Shown: positions 1 through 13,271 of the stretch, in pieces
Layout of the letters: each line of letters opens with the position of its first letter
Position numbering within the stretch: position 1 is the first letter of the stretch
Source of the DNA: Sycobia sp. Sy_11
Lineage: Eukaryota; Arthropoda; Insecta; Hymenoptera; Epichrysomallidae
Length of the DNA: 64,000 nucleotides
Assembly (NCBI GenBank): GCA_018907035.1
Contig: JACCIC010000209.1
Location: 486,001-550,000, forward strand
Direction: 5' to 3'
Position numbers and translations under genes: made by a program
The notes under the pieces: generated by a model
Database searches by the model: none
What the model saw: only the letters and a program-made list of their open reading frames with translations
Told to the model about the DNA's origin: nothing

Positions 1-364
1 AAAAAAAAAAAAAAACAAAAAAATAACAAATTGTAAAAATGCAACAGAAGAAAAAAAACAAAGAAAAGCGAAAAATAAGACGTGAAAGAGATCGCGGTCC
101 GAGCAGGTCGCTTACAGTATGTATCTACCCACAAGGCATCGAAGATAGCGGCTACGGCTAAGGTGTACAAGTTCGAACACGGGCTAATTACAACATTTAA
201 GCCCTTATCGCAGCCCGGCCGCTCGAGAGACGTTTTACTCGGCGCGCGGGGGCATTTTGAATACCCGCGCGCGTCGCGCGGACGACGCGCCGGAGCGATA
301 CGCGGCCCGGTTACTTCCCGCGCTACAAATCCTCGAGCGAGCGTATCTCATTGAAAGCCAGAGG

Positions 365-415
<51 letters not shown>

Positions 416-1800
416 GTATGTGTATGTACAGTGGCGTTCGCGAGATTTATACCGACAGCGCGGCCAGAGCCGTAAGTTTCATCCCTTATCGCGGCGGGCG
501 CGCGTTGCCCAAGTATCGCATTATTATCATTATCATTCCTGTTATTATTATTCTGGCCGTTGTTATGATTATTCGCGCGCGGGATAAAATCCGCGCTTGA
601 TTTAGGGGAGCTTTTATACTTCGGTTTTCTTCTTCTTTTCGCTCGGGAGTATGATATTATAAAACGACTTTATTTTGCACGCGCGCTCGTTACGGGCGTG
701 CCGTTAATCATCCACTTATACAGTGTAAATTTTCGTTATCGGACGTTTGATGGTTGGAATTACGTCCTCGGAATATTTTTTGTATTTCGACTGGACTTTT
801 GCCTCGGCAAGCACGTGAAGAGAAACACATAGAAGAAATCATTGTCAATTAAAATTCTCGTTAGAATTGCTTAATTCATTTATAGAAATAGCCTTGAAAC
901 TCTCACTATTTCATCTGAAATAATAGACAATAGAAAAAAATTTCATAGGATATATACATATAAGTGGCAAGTAATGTATCCAATGTTTCCTCGTTTTTTT
1001 TTTTATAGAATTTATATGTATTACTATTTATTAATTTGAACTTAAACAGTAAAAACGCTTAAAGGATATGAACAAGGACAAATTACAAAAACTTTTTTTT
1101 AATAGTTTTAATATATATCTTGAGTTATAACAGAATAGTCAGTACCGTTTGTTTAGTCCAAAATGCTTCTCCATTCTAGACAGTTCTAAAAAACCTCTTT
1201 GCACATTTTTACTTTTCCTCCGACGTTTCTGATTCAATTCCTTTGTCAAAAAAACCTTTCTTAGTTAGTTTTTTGGTGATTATCACTTCAGTTCCTTATC
1301 ATACAGCAAAACAATCGTTCAAATTATTAAATTGCATTCTATCCTCGAAATATGTGTTTTCTGTTTTTTGCATCATTTTAAAATGATTTTCAACCTATTT
1401 TCTGCTATACGACTTTAATTATATGACTAAATATGTGAAATTACTATGAATGTTAAACCTATCAAATATAGCTGGGAATTGGTACGGTTCAAATACGTCG
1501 ATCGAAATTCGAAAATTGTAATTTGATAAAAACAACTTTACATAATGCATGATTACAAATAAATAGAAAGTTAACAAAAATATTGCATAAAAAATGTTCG
1601 CTTTTGAATCATTATCCTTACCTGAACAGGCCAAGTAACCAATTTAAAGCACGCCTCTTCTTCTAATTCAATCAACAAGACAAGCCTGTACGAGTATTTT
1701 CCTACAATATGCAATTTCCATTATAAATATTACGAACGTCTCCTGAAAGTCCCAGCGTTCACGTCATCCTACAAATAACCTGTCCAATAATTAACACATA
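1..1800. other. Non-coding: CpG-rich start, then AT-rich
   Basis: An A-rich run opens the window (1-60). Positions 100-700 are CpG-rich with one (TA)n array. Positions 700-1800 are AT-rich with no gene, RNA or repeat that I can support. Confidence 0.6.
369..411. repeat. (TA)n microsatellite
   Basis: About 43 bp, uninterrupted, inside CpG-rich sequence. Confidence 0.97.
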
Positions 1801-1866
1801 GTGTCACACATATATATGTATACAGGCCCGGACCAGAAAAAGTTCCACGAGCACGTACTCGTGCGT

Positions 1867-1980
<114 letters not shown>

Positions 1981-2058
1981 CTATACATATCCACAAAATA
2001 CGATTCGTATACGTATACGTATAAATATATCAGAAAATCCTCGCGTATACACATGATC

Positions 2059-2077
2059 ATATATATATATATATATA
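2059..2077. repeat. (TA)n microsatellite, short
   Basis: About 19 bp, at the entry to a CpG-rich block. Confidence 0.95.
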
Positions 2078-2078
2078 G

Positions 2079-3420
2079 GCAATCGAAAAGTACGGCGCGA
2101 ACGCGCCATAAACGAAAGCCGAGCCCTCTTCCCGTACCTCTCGCGCATATCATTATTGTGCGAATCCCGTCCTCCCTCCCCCCTCCGCCACCCATCCCCC
2201 TATACCTTTCCGCGCCTCCTCGGGCAGATTATTGCGAAACGCCCCCGCGGCCCTCGCGGCTAATTTCCGGCTCACCCGAGGCGGCTTTTTGTCGCGCTCA
2301 CTACCGCGACTGTCGGGCGAAGATTCCCCGCACCCCACCCCACCCCCCCGCCCCAATCCCTCCTCCAGCCCACCTCTCCATCGCCAGGTGCTGATCCTCC
2401 CTGAAGGGGGCCGTTGCATTGTGGCGAGGTTGCGCTGCGCTCGATCCTATCGGTGCCTCGGATAGTCGAGCGGACTCGCGTCGTCGGGCGATCGACCCAC
2501 GCGCGGGGGAGGGAAAAATCGCCGCGGAACGCGGCCTCTGCCGACGTCGCCGAAGATTTGCGAGTGTCGCACGCTGCGGCGAGTTTGCTGTCGCGTGAAA
2601 GTAGCGCGTAAGCAAGTTTTGCACTGTCTATTGGTTTTTACCGATACGAGGAGTTGCAGAGAGGTTGGAAAAATTTTAAGAAGGTCGATTACGCTTCTTG
2701 GTGCGTAAAATAATTTTGTCCACTGAGGCCAGCTTAATTTGTCCTACTTTCTCGCGTAAATTTAATTAAAGGAATCGCAGCTCGTAATAGTTCATTTAGA
2801 TAGAATAATGTACAATCTTGGATCGTGCCTTTCGATGAAAAGAGGATCCAAATTGAAATTGTCTAAGTTATGACAGTTCGATTTGAAAATTTGATTTTTC
2901 TACAAAGCCATCGTCCGTAAACTAGCAGATCAGTCAGAAAAAACCAGCTCTCCAATTCAGACGTAGATTTAAAAATACTCTCGGAAAACAGCTGTAATAA
3001 AAAAAATTAGAGTAAAAAATTTTTATCAAACATCGCCGCACATACATTTATCAAACGCTTTTGTGCTTCGCATGATTATTCAAATACGCAGCTTTTCTTT
3101 GCGATTATTAAATAATTCGAAAATATCGAACGCCAGCTCACTCGACGATCAATTTTTCCGTCTAAAAGATTCAAATCATCGCTTGGATCCACCACGACTC
3201 GATAAAGGTTCACCGATCTCGCCTTATCGCATACGTACAAGGGATCTCAATATATCGATTCGTTAAAAATTATTAATAGATATGGGGATATTTGCTATTC
3301 CACACAATTCAATACCAATTATTAATACGCGCATTTATTTGAGAATAAATATTTTTAAATGATGAAATATTAATTACAATGGGTATAAATATCAATATTC
3401 GCTAAATCAGCGGGAATTTT
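2079..3420. other. Non-coding: CpG-rich block, then AT-rich
   Basis: Positions 2090-2630 are strongly CpG-rich and pyrimidine-rich. A donor-like GTAAGC at about 2609 follows CpG-rich sequence, so an untranslated first exon is conceivable but unsupported. From 2640 to 3420 the DNA is AT-rich and featureless. Confidence 0.5.
2326..2354 (-). other. Candidate G-quadruplex (C-rich on plus)
   Basis: Five C tracts of four or more separated by one to three bases; on the minus strand they satisfy the usual four-tract G-quadruplex pattern. Confidence 0.6.
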
Positions 3421-3788
3421 TGACAATTGCAATTGCACACGTCCGTAGACGTTATAAAACCCTTCGTTTTTTCCAGCTCCGCCGGAGCCCACGAGAGAGC
3501 GCCCTCCGTAAAACATCTCCGCGCCATCGCCGTCCTTCTGCGCGCGGGCACGCGTGCAGGGCTCCGTGCCGGCTCTCTCGCACCGAGGTCTTCGTAGTCG
3601 CAATGCCGCGCTCGCGCGCCATCGCGAGCAGATTGATATTGTACAATGAACAGATACGTTATAATAGCCTCGAATCGGCGGGGGGAGGGGGGAGGGCGTG
3701 TATTAAAGGTGGGCAGGGCAGAGCGCGAGCCGCGTGTTTGCCGAGCGGTCGACGCTGTTCTATTTTATTTTGCCTTTTTTTTTGTTTC

Positions 3789-3793
<5 letters not shown>

Positions 3794-3838
<45 letters not shown>
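3794..3838. repeat. (TC)n microsatellite
   Basis: About 45 bp, preceded by a T-rich run. Confidence 0.97.
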
Positions 3839-3844
<6 letters not shown>

Positions 3845-3976
3845 GTCCGCGCGTCATATCTATAGACCATGCATCGGAGCGCTCGATATATTTTATGAGC
3901 CGCTGCGAGCGGCGCGCCAGACGGCGCGATTGATTGAAACCGCGCATTGTCAAAGTAGGGGGGGGAGGGGGATAAG

Positions 3977-3978
<2 letters not shown>

Positions 3979-4016
<38 letters not shown>
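3979..4016. repeat. (TA)n microsatellite
   Basis: About 38 bp, immediately after a G-rich tract (3958-3971). Confidence 0.97.
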
Positions 4017-4018
<2 letters not shown>

Positions 4019-4347
4019 GATGTATGTACGGGAAAGAAATTTCGCCGACTTTTCAATTTGGATCGGGCCGACGGTGCGCGCGACGATTTTTCCGACCGCG
4101 GCGCGACGCACGGCATACACACACAGACACACAGACGCACACATATGTATATATACAAAACGCGTTGGCGAGAGCTCTCCGGTCTGCTTTCGAACGGAAT
4201 ATCTTTGTTCCCGGGCGAAAAGCAACTGTGGCGGATTGATTAACATGTAATGATAGGGACATTTGCTATAGGTTGACATTGAGGCCTAGCTGGAACATTG
4301 TAATTTAATACTGTTCGGGCAGGCTGCCAGCGCTTTCCTCCCTGTAC

Positions 4348-4349
<2 letters not shown>

Positions 4350-4407
<58 letters not shown>
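4350..4407. repeat. (TA)n microsatellite
   Basis: About 58 bp, uninterrupted, at the edge of a CpG-rich block. Confidence 0.97.
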
Positions 4408-4411
<4 letters not shown>

Positions 4412-6270
4412 TCACGGTACCGTTGGTGAAGTGAAGAAGAGAAATGTTAATTCGAGTGTATGTATAAATTGTTGCCTATATAGACAGTTGAAAGCGAACA
4501 ATAACTTTATTATTTTTCACTAATGCTGCATTTTTTGTTTGTATTCTACGTCTGAATAACGATTCGATAAAAATCTTGTCCGTTATATACTGATGTTGAT
4601 AAAAAAAAAATTGTACTTTTAAAATTTAACTTATAATCACGCTGTATATTCGGATGGTTTTATTTTGTCATTTATAACGCATACATCTGCATGAATCCAT
4701 TGTGAAAGTTAAAGAAGCGTCTCTTAAAATAAAATATAAATATAACGAAATAATTATAATTCCAAATCTATTATATATGTGAGTAAAAAAGATGAAAAGT
4801 TCATTTTTGCAAGCAGATTCGTGTTATGTTGATTGCAATTTAACTAAAACAAAATATTACTTACGAAAATAGTCTGCCGAATTGACAATAATTATGTTAT
4901 ATAATTGACAAAATATCCACAGGATAGTTTCCATGCGGTCATGCGAATATTAAAGTGTAAATAATTTTCATGTATAAAGATACTCTTTAAGAGAATGCTC
5001 CAAAAAGTACTCCCATGTGTCCATTTGTATTCTCTATCTAATATGTATCTTCCTAAAAATTGCACATAATTAAATACTACTTAAACTTTTAATTCGAATG
5101 CCCAATTGGCTCTTAAGAATTGGTGCGAATTAATTATGAAAATACAAAACTTAGAATAACGTTTAAACGCCAAATTAATGTCCTTTGATGTTACCAGTTT
5201 CTTTTTCTCTATATGTTGCAACAGATTTATTTCCGAGTTGTCATTATGATTATATTAGATCGGAATAGTAATGAAAGTAACGTAATTAAAAAAAAAATCA
5301 ATTTCATCTATGCCTAAAAACTTCTTCCTCGATAATTTGCTCGAGCACGACCATTTAAATATTTGTATTTTTGTACATTGATCTCATTTAAAAATGAAAG
5401 AATAATAATTATCTTTATTAATCTTTATTTAGCAAGTTATTTTATGAATTTCCATAACTACAGATTCTTTCCGAAATAATTATATGTGCGTATGGACTCC
5501 GAGATATCTGAGTAGGCTATGCACTCGAAAAACGACGTTTTACGCCATTTTTGAGATTATTCCTACGAGCTTTAAAGGAATTTTAAGTGTCGGTTCTACA
5601 ATGTCACAATCATCACACTTTGAAATTTCGTTTTTCAACTTTCCGAGCTGAAATTTATGTTCCGCAAAAATGCGGCACTAATTAATCGAAATTCATACAT
5701 TATGCCGTAATAGATAAACTGAGAATTTTTACAAAAAGAAAAGGGAAAGAACGAAACATCTCATGAAAATAATTTTATTGCATTACCCGTCTACGACAAC
5801 GTGTGACCATTTCATTCGATATCAAATAAAATCAATTGACATCGTCACACAATTAAAATTAAATTACTTTAAAATCTCTCTTTTTCAATGATGTGTAATT
5901 TCGTTATCAAGCGAGCCTATTTTAAACAAACTGTGTTCAGTGAAGACGAGTGCAATAAAAGATTCGGATTCTCAGTTTATTTTATACCTGCAAAATTACC
6001 CCACGAAGTTCTTTTATTTAATCGAGTTTAAAATCGATATCGATCCATTCTATGCCTTTACATCACAGCTTACATTGAAAAATAATAGTACGTCTTATTA
6101 TTTTGACTTTTTAATAATCGGTCTTACGTTTCTGCTACTGGGAATCCTATTCAAGAGAAGTGGATTCAGAAGCTCCGAAATCACCGAAATTTCTAATCTA
6201 TAGAACTTCTCAATAGAGAACAGTTATATAATAGCGATTTTGTCTCAGGAAAATCAGCGGACCAATCAAA
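4408..6270. other. Non-coding AT-rich block
   Basis: No microsatellite, gene or RNA is visible. Positions 5480-5710 have a more balanced composition with a small palindromic core (AAAACGACGTTTT, about 5529-5541) and might be a decayed element, but no ends can be defined. Confidence 0.5.
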
Positions 6271-8190
6271 CCCTCTTCGAGACACTGAAGCTTTGATCAT
6301 CGTACGTCTCCCCGATGAATTCCCAATACAGTTGGTGGAAAACACTTGCTTCCATCCCCGATAATCTGTTGAAAAAAAAAAAAAATCCAAAAAAAAAAAG
6401 AATCAACTCGCCCGCATCCAATCGAGCGCAGAGAATCGCGCAACGAAAGAGAAAGCCGCGCGTAAGAAGGGGAGGACCCGGGAGGAACGGGTTCGTCGGT
6501 CATGAGCGGCCGCGCTGGAAATTATTCGTTTGATCGTAATCCGCGGTAGCGCGCCGGTTTCGCTCCGCTTATCGCAGGAGTAATTGCGTGTTTGCCGAGG
6601 GGGGAAGGGTGGAGGGCCGAGCCGCGCGACGCTGTTATTACGGCTTCTCCTTTTAACCGATGGGGCGCCCGAGTATTATGCGCGTATTACTTCCTATGTA
6701 CGAAGTAGACGCAAAAGCCCCGAGAACGCGAGCCTCGAACGGTACGACGATTGTGCATAATGGCGAAACTACGTTTTGCGTTAGGTAACGCAAGCCGGAT
6801 GCGAAGCGAAATGCGTTGCCGTGACGGTGAGAAGAATTTTTTTTTTTTTTTTTTTTATAGAATCTGCAAAAAATGCCCGCGGATTTGGTGAAGATTCACC
6901 CCTGCATATCGCTCGGATACACGATTATCCTGTTAATATCCGATCGCTTCATTATTCGCATGCCAATATATATATATGGAATGACGAGTTAATATCTGTT
7001 CAATCTATCATCTGACTACTTATGGATGTTCGATTCATATTTTCATGGTCAGATATTCGGAACAGCGTTCGGTTAAATTGGTGTTATAATCTTCAAATCT
7101 GTTTATTTATCAGTATAATCACTTTTATTTATTTGATAGTTTACTAAAAAAATTTTTTTTTATTAATCTAGAAATATTGATTATGAAAATTCGAAGAGCA
7201 AAATAAAAAATAAGCACCATTCTATTAATTAACTTTCTATTAATTAATTAATCTGTTAACGGTAATTTTATTATTATACCAAGAGAGAAAGTCTGTTCAC
7301 ATAAGTTACGGAAAATCTAAAAAAAAAAAAAAATCACTCAGATTTGTTATTGAGCAAAGACACATGAATGCGCGCGATTCAAGTTGAAAAATATGTCGCG
7401 GATCGAAAACGGCACGCGTGATTTCACAGTTTGACTACAGATCGATGTAATATAAAAATTATATCGGTATGTTTATTATTTAATAAAGGATTTTATTTCA
7501 TACAGTGTTTAGTAATGATTATCAAAGGTCTGAAAGACTACTGCCACGATTGTACGGGAAGAAAATCTGACTTACAGTTGCAACGTCTTCATTTATTCGA
7601 CCGTGTCACATTTAGATTTGGCTGGGAATTTTCTTCAATTGCTGTCCATACTGCTGACCGAAACGAGCTACGAAAATTTACAATGTTGTTCATGAAAATC
7701 CGTCCATGGAATAATAATCAGTTTTCGAAATCAAAAAGTTATTTTCGTTTATATCTCCGTTATCGACCACAGTCCTCTTTTTATAAATTATTACGAAGTC
7801 TGCATTAACATATTCAGATTTTCGCTGTGGCATCCGAGTGTCCGGGCAGACGAACGATTGAGCTTACTTGTAACAGGCGTACAAAACTTGGAGCCGTCCG
7901 AATAATAAGATTAGCCGCACAGTTAAAACATGCGAATGGTCGAACGTTTGGATTTTTCATTAGTGCGGCGTTCGATCCGAATAATCGGGCAGAATGCCCA
8001 ACACCGCGGTTCAATGATATTGGATTATTGTTGGAAAAAAAGTAATTTTATAATGAACAGGTCGCTCTCTCTCTCTCTCCTTCTCTCTCTTTCACGCAGT
8101 AATATTAATCAACACGTTTTCATTAATTTTTGACCGACGGTGTGCCCATGACACATGACACATATGAATTACGCATATTTGAATAGACAA
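6271..8190. other. Non-coding: CpG-rich block 6400-6800, then AT-rich
   Basis: The CpG-rich part contains CGTGTTTGCCGAG (6587-6599) followed by GACGCTGTT (6628-6636), a pair that also occurs at 3733-3759. The remainder to 8190 is AT-rich. An open frame of 125 codons at 7431-7808 resembles no family known to me and is not called. Confidence 0.5.
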
Positions 8191-8564
8191 GTTGGTTGCT
8201 TCGCCGCGGGAGCTTAAAGGGTGCACCGCTCTGCCGACTGCATTTTTTCATTATCATCCCAGAAGCCCGATTGCGTGCTTATATAACTTTCCCGTGATAT
8301 TATATACACTCCTGAAAGGTAAGTATATACGCGGCGCTTGTTCTGTTCACCGCACTGCATCATCATCGGCACGCAGGCCCAAGGAAGAGAAGAAAAAAAA
8401 TGCATTCGTCACTTTCTCCGCGGCTCCCGAGAGCCGGACGTTTTTGTTTTCGATAGCTGCTTAATAAATATCGCGGGGCGCGAGGGACGAGACGAGAGGG
8501 ATCAGGAGAACGGCTCGTTAGGGGTCGCGCGACGCCGCACGAAGTCGTTTCGGTTTCGTCAAAC

Positions 8565-8615
8565 GAGAAGAAGAAGAAGAAGAAGAAGAAGAAGAAGAAG
8601 AAGAATAAGAAGAAG
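8565..8615. repeat. (GAA)n repeat
   Basis: About 17 units of AGA/GAA with one interruption near the end. It reads as Arg-rich on one strand and Phe-rich on the other. Confidence 0.96.
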
Positions 8616-8706
8616 CAGTAAAGAAAACAGCGCGCGTGCGCACGCGTGGCCCACATATTTCTATAACATCGTCAGACATCGCACCATTTTAAACCTCGTC
8701 TATCTC

Positions 8707-8709
<3 letters not shown>

Positions 8710-8758
<49 letters not shown>
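8710..8758. repeat. (TA)n microsatellite
   Basis: About 49 bp, following CTCGA and followed by CACGAG. Confidence 0.97.
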
Positions 8759-8761
<3 letters not shown>

Positions 8762-10380
8762 GAGCTCCGATCGGAAGGTCCTAATAATTGGTGGTTGTTG
8801 TTTTTTTCTTTTCTTTTCTTCTTGTTGTTTCGTCTCGGACGCACTGTTGGCCGTAATATCGCCACGCCTCGCTGCCCTGCCGCCGACGAGAAAGGGGTTC
8901 CGTGAACGCGTCCGATCGCGCACGCGCCCCGTCACGCGGTTATCGGCCGCGCATCTGTCCCGGCTTCGTGATCCCCGGGCCCCGGGATTTATGGGGGGGG
9001 GGGGCCGCGCTCGCCGAACGAAATCGTTGCCGCGCGTGGTTTGGCGAGCGGGGGGGGGGGTGGGGTGGAGGGGTATCGCCGGGCCGTCGCGCCGCGCGAG
9101 CCCCTATTATTATTACGGGCGCGGGGCCCGGGGCGCTCTTATTAGACTCCCGCGCGCGCGCGCGCGCGGCCTCAAAAGCCGTAATATACCACGCCGCTGA
9201 CGAAGTCGTAACTCTTGTTTGATGAGAGAATGTGATGGAGCGGGAGGGAGGGAGGGAGGCAGGGGGAGTGGGAGCAAGCCAGGGCTCGTTTTTTCTCGTT
9301 CGCGCTCGGAGTTGGAAAGATTTACCTAATGCAACGCCTTCAGGAAACGAAGGTGCGATTGATATTGGCGTTGCCAAAAAAATTATTATAAACATTTCAT
9401 TAGCAGTCATTGAATAATCATCGAATGGAGTTGGCGCGGAGTCGATGACGCTACAATTGGCATCGAATCGAGTAATAAATTGCTCGTTGAATTATACGAG
9501 TGGCTTTCAACGAACTTGCCAATTTATCATATTCCGGTCTTGCTTTAGGCGAAAAAATTTATCTCGCCACTGCAAAAATCAATCAATGAATATGCATTAG
9601 TTTTTAACGAATAGTCGCTGTACGAGGTGTACAGTGGGTAGCCGATCGCACGAGAATCGGTAATTGATTATTGGTTGGCTCGGTGATACTTACGCTCTTT
9701 TCATACAAGATTAAAAAGTTGTTCTCATTGCTTTTTGACCATCAATCGAATATTGAAAGTTGCTTTACGCACGAACAAAGTGAATTTTCACGTAATTATT
9801 ATCCCAGGGTAATAATTTTTCAGAATAATACATTTTTTCAGATTTTTCAGTTTCATATATTATGCATACGTATACGCATTCGGATACATCGTATTAAGAT
9901 TTTATCCGCCTCGCGTTACGTTCATCGTCATCGATTTTTGATGCCACTATAAAATAACCCATCCGATCGAACTTAAAGAGAATTTTTACATATAATTTCA
10001 AACGATCAACTTTTTAGATAGCCTTATTTACATACAATCGTCGTTAAAATTGTTATAAAAACAGGCGTACGACCCGTATATAAATTGTCCCCGATACGAG
10101 ACACGGAATTTTTCCTAGCACAGACTAATTTAAATGTCAATTGTTCGTAGTAAAAGAAGAAAAAAAAAAGCTGATCATTAATCTCCATTTGACTCGTATA
10201 TAGAGAAATCGAAATAATAAGGGCTCGAACGAAATTACAATGTCTTCATTTGTATAATCATGACATGCCCACAGTGCGCAATGACTCAAAATCGCCTAAT
10301 ACCAATAATGCGCATTATCCGCCAATGAAATCTTATACGATTATTATATGATTGCAAAAAAAATCTCCCATATACGTGTA
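8759..10380. other. Non-coding: very CpG-rich block 8840-9420, then AT-rich
   Basis: The block has long G runs (8994-9004, 9050-9060), a (CG)n tract and a candidate G-quadruplex. After 9420 the sequence is AT-rich without recognisable features. Confidence 0.5.
9150..9169. repeat. (CG)n tract
   Basis: About 20 bp of alternating C and G, a Z-DNA-prone sequence. Confidence 0.95.
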
Positions 10381-10444
10381 AAGCCTGTTCTGCTGCTGCG
10401 ACGTTCTTTGTCAATGTGTAACGTGTAACGTGTAATCTACCGCC

Positions 10445-10449
<5 letters not shown>

Positions 10450-10509
<60 letters not shown>
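10450..10509. repeat. (GT)n microsatellite
   Basis: About 60 bp, uninterrupted. Confidence 0.97.
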
Positions 10510-10512
<3 letters not shown>

Positions 10513-10699
10513 AGTCATAAGAATCACGGCGCGTGCATGCGAGGCGGCTCTCCTGGTTCAGGTTTAAGTCGCGATATACACGAGTGTCGCAGGGCGGCGC
10601 CACATCGCGGAATTGATTGATCAATCTTTCTCCCTCCCTCTTACTCCCACCCTCTTCTCGTGCTGTCTCTCTTTTTCCTTCTTTTGCAAAGCTCAATTC

Positions 10700-10700
<1 letters not shown>

Positions 10701-10770
<70 letters not shown>
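10701..10770. repeat. (TA)n microsatellite with one interruption
   Basis: About 70 bp; a single C near 10747 breaks the array. Confidence 0.97.
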
Positions 10771-11009
10771 CGCAGCTATCTTGTATCAGCAGTCTCGATA
10801 TAATGCACCAGGCCGCTGTACTGCATCCGTGCGCTCCGAGCACTTTGTAATACAAGCTATATTTAAGATAAAGCAAGTATCATTTTTTCGGCTGACGTTT
10901 AATAAATGTACTTCATTGTTGTTTCGAGCTCTCCCCAGGTCTTATTAATTAAGTCGCTGAAAAATTATTTATACTTCTATATACCCGAGTCAATTTCTTG
11001 TATATGATA

Positions 11010-11012
<3 letters not shown>

Positions 11013-11055
<43 letters not shown>
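11013..11055. repeat. (TA)n microsatellite
   Basis: About 43 bp, in AT-rich surroundings. Confidence 0.97.
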
Positions 11056-11058
<3 letters not shown>

Positions 11059-12906
11059 CGATTTAAACTAAATGAACACTAAATACAAATGTACTTAACA
11101 TATTAAAAAATTAAAGATATATAATAAAAAATAATGTTTTACTTAAATCGATTGATATTTTATCAAAGGCATGCGTTCGGAGCAATAATTTTTGCAATAA
11201 ATAAAACACGTAATCATATTTTCTTTTCACAACTCTCTCTCTCTGTGTCTCTCTCTCTCTCTCCCTCTCTTTTAAGAAACACTAAGAAACGTGCCCAGAT
11301 CTAGAGTTCATTGTACGGTTTCTTATATTTTGTTATAATATTGGGGTCGGCATTATGCTCTTGAGCTTCTTCCTTATTTTAGTCTGGTTTACAAAATCGA
11401 AGAGACCCGCGTTCGTTAGAATTTTTTTTTCTTTGAACACCGCAATTACACGGGGGGGGTGCTTTGATTCCTAGACCGCGCCCGGCATTATTTGTTTTTA
11501 AATAATGCGAATTTCCAAGAAATTAAAGAATTATCGCGCGATGGGTAGGGGGGGGGAGCGTTGATCGGGCCCGAATTAGGTGCGAAATATCGATCACGGG
11601 AAGGGGCCTTCTCCCCCTTCGCCTATTTGGGGCCTTAATTGATTGAAATCAATAGCTCCCGCTGCCGATCGATCCACGTGTACTCGGCCTCCCCCCCCTC
11701 CTCCAACTCCAGTCCTCGCCACGGCGCGTCGATTGGAGGGGCTGCTCGATCCTCGCCAAATTCTCGCCGCGAATCGAATTACGCAATCGGGCGAGGGCAG
11801 AACGGCGGCTTTCTTTCGCCTCTACGGCGCATCTGCCACCCACGTGCCCTAAAACCTATATATGTATAGATGTATACAGGAATCGGAGGCTAATAAGGGC
11901 TTGGCAAGCTGTACTAATGAAAGGCGCGCGAAATTGATTCCTCCTCCCTCTTTTTGTGCGGTAGCGTCCGTCGGCGCTGCATAAAATTACATATAAAAGA
12001 AATAAAAGATTCGCTCAAGTGTATAAATAGTTGAATTTATGGTTGTTTATGAATCCTAATTTAATTGATAATTTTTAACAGTTATAGAATCACCGATATA
12101 TTATAATAATTAGTATAAAACGGCTCTACATAAAATAATTTGTGATTTTTACAAATATTTTTTTATTTATTTTATTTCATTTTTTAAAATCTCCGCTGCT
12201 GTATTTTATTACATTTCAATAGTAATTTTAGATGTTTAGATTATAAATTATACGGAAAAATGATTCTACAATATATGAATTAATATCGCATCCATCTTAT
12301 TGTTACATGATAAGTCGTTCATGTACTTACATACATACTATATACATTTTGTTTTCGAAAAAAGTCCTCTAGTATTGCACTTGAATCTACATAGGGATAT
12401 CGTCTCGTTATCTGTTTGCCTGGACTGTCGATGATCTATTAGCGTATATGTTTTGAACGATACGCTAACGATAGTAAATTTTAATCGATCGCCCGCAATT
12501 GAGCGAGAAAACCGTCGTTGGCGATCTTAGATACCCACGCGCACGCGCACTGTACACGCCTACTTATATGAGAGAAACTCAAGAAACCCAAGCCCTTCGT
12601 TCCAAATTGAAACAAATTTATGAAAAGAATTATTGAGAGAGAAAAAATTGCAGCTTACGGTACTTGTGTACGTTATATATACACCTAACGTACGGTACAT
12701 TGTGATACCGAAACCTCCCGCGTCGCCTCTCTCGCCGGATTTCTCCCGTACCCGCGGCCGTATGAATATATGTATATCGCACGTATGTATGTATGTATAA
12801 ACGAAAATGAAATCAGGCCAGCGCGCGGGCACACAATGAATATGTGTGTATAATGTCTATGCCAATCGCCGATAGAGAACGCGCAGGTTTATATCTGCGC
12901 GCGCGC

Positions 12907-12907
<1 letters not shown>
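11056..12907. other. Non-coding: mixed, with a CpG-rich block at 11400-11960
   Basis: No gene is supported. A loose (TC)n lies at 11234-11269. A hairpin-forming inverted repeat is at 12435-12472, within a moderately CpG-rich stretch that runs to the next (TA)n array. Confidence 0.5.

Positions 12908-12941
<34 letters not shown>
12908..12941. repeat. (TA)n microsatellite joined to (CG)n
   Basis: About 34 bp, directly preceded by GCGCGCGCGCG (from about 12897). Confidence 0.97.
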
Positions 12942-12943
<2 letters not shown>

Positions 12944-13060
12944 TACGTCGACGGTATATCGCGGCAGAATAACGGAAAGAGGCGTTATTTTTTACCCGTG
13001 TCCGTAATTTACCCATCAGTACACCGGAAGCGTGCATCTTCTCCCATGGATTATTATAAA

Positions 13061-13084
13061 AAGAAGAAGAAGAAGAAGAAGAAG
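13061..13084. repeat. (AAG)n repeat
   Basis: Eight units. Confidence 0.95.
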
Positions 13085-13209
13085 CAAAGAGAAAGAGAGA
13101 AACAGAACGGGGTGGGGCTGAAGCAGGGAGAAATCATATTTGTTCCAGGAGCGCAGGTACTATACTCGCTGAAGGTGACCGAGTTCTCGATAAAAACTGT
13201 TCATCGCGC

Positions 13210-13213
<4 letters not shown>

Positions 13214-13264
<51 letters not shown>
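13214..13264. repeat. (TA)n microsatellite
   Basis: About 51 bp. Confidence 0.97.

Positions 13265-13271
<7 letters not shown>

Noticed and set aside
2590..2620. Untranslated first exon with donor GTAAGC after a CpG-rich block
   Set aside because: A single donor-like hexamer is too weak, and no promoter, acceptor or downstream coding exon could be linked.
5480..5710. Possible decayed transposon with palindromic core AAAACGACGTTTT
   Set aside because: No terminal repeats, target-site duplication or second copy could be seen.
7431..7808. Open frame of 125 codons in AT-rich DNA
   Set aside because: Composition is more protein-like than most, but no motif, signal or splice context is recognisable; probably chance.
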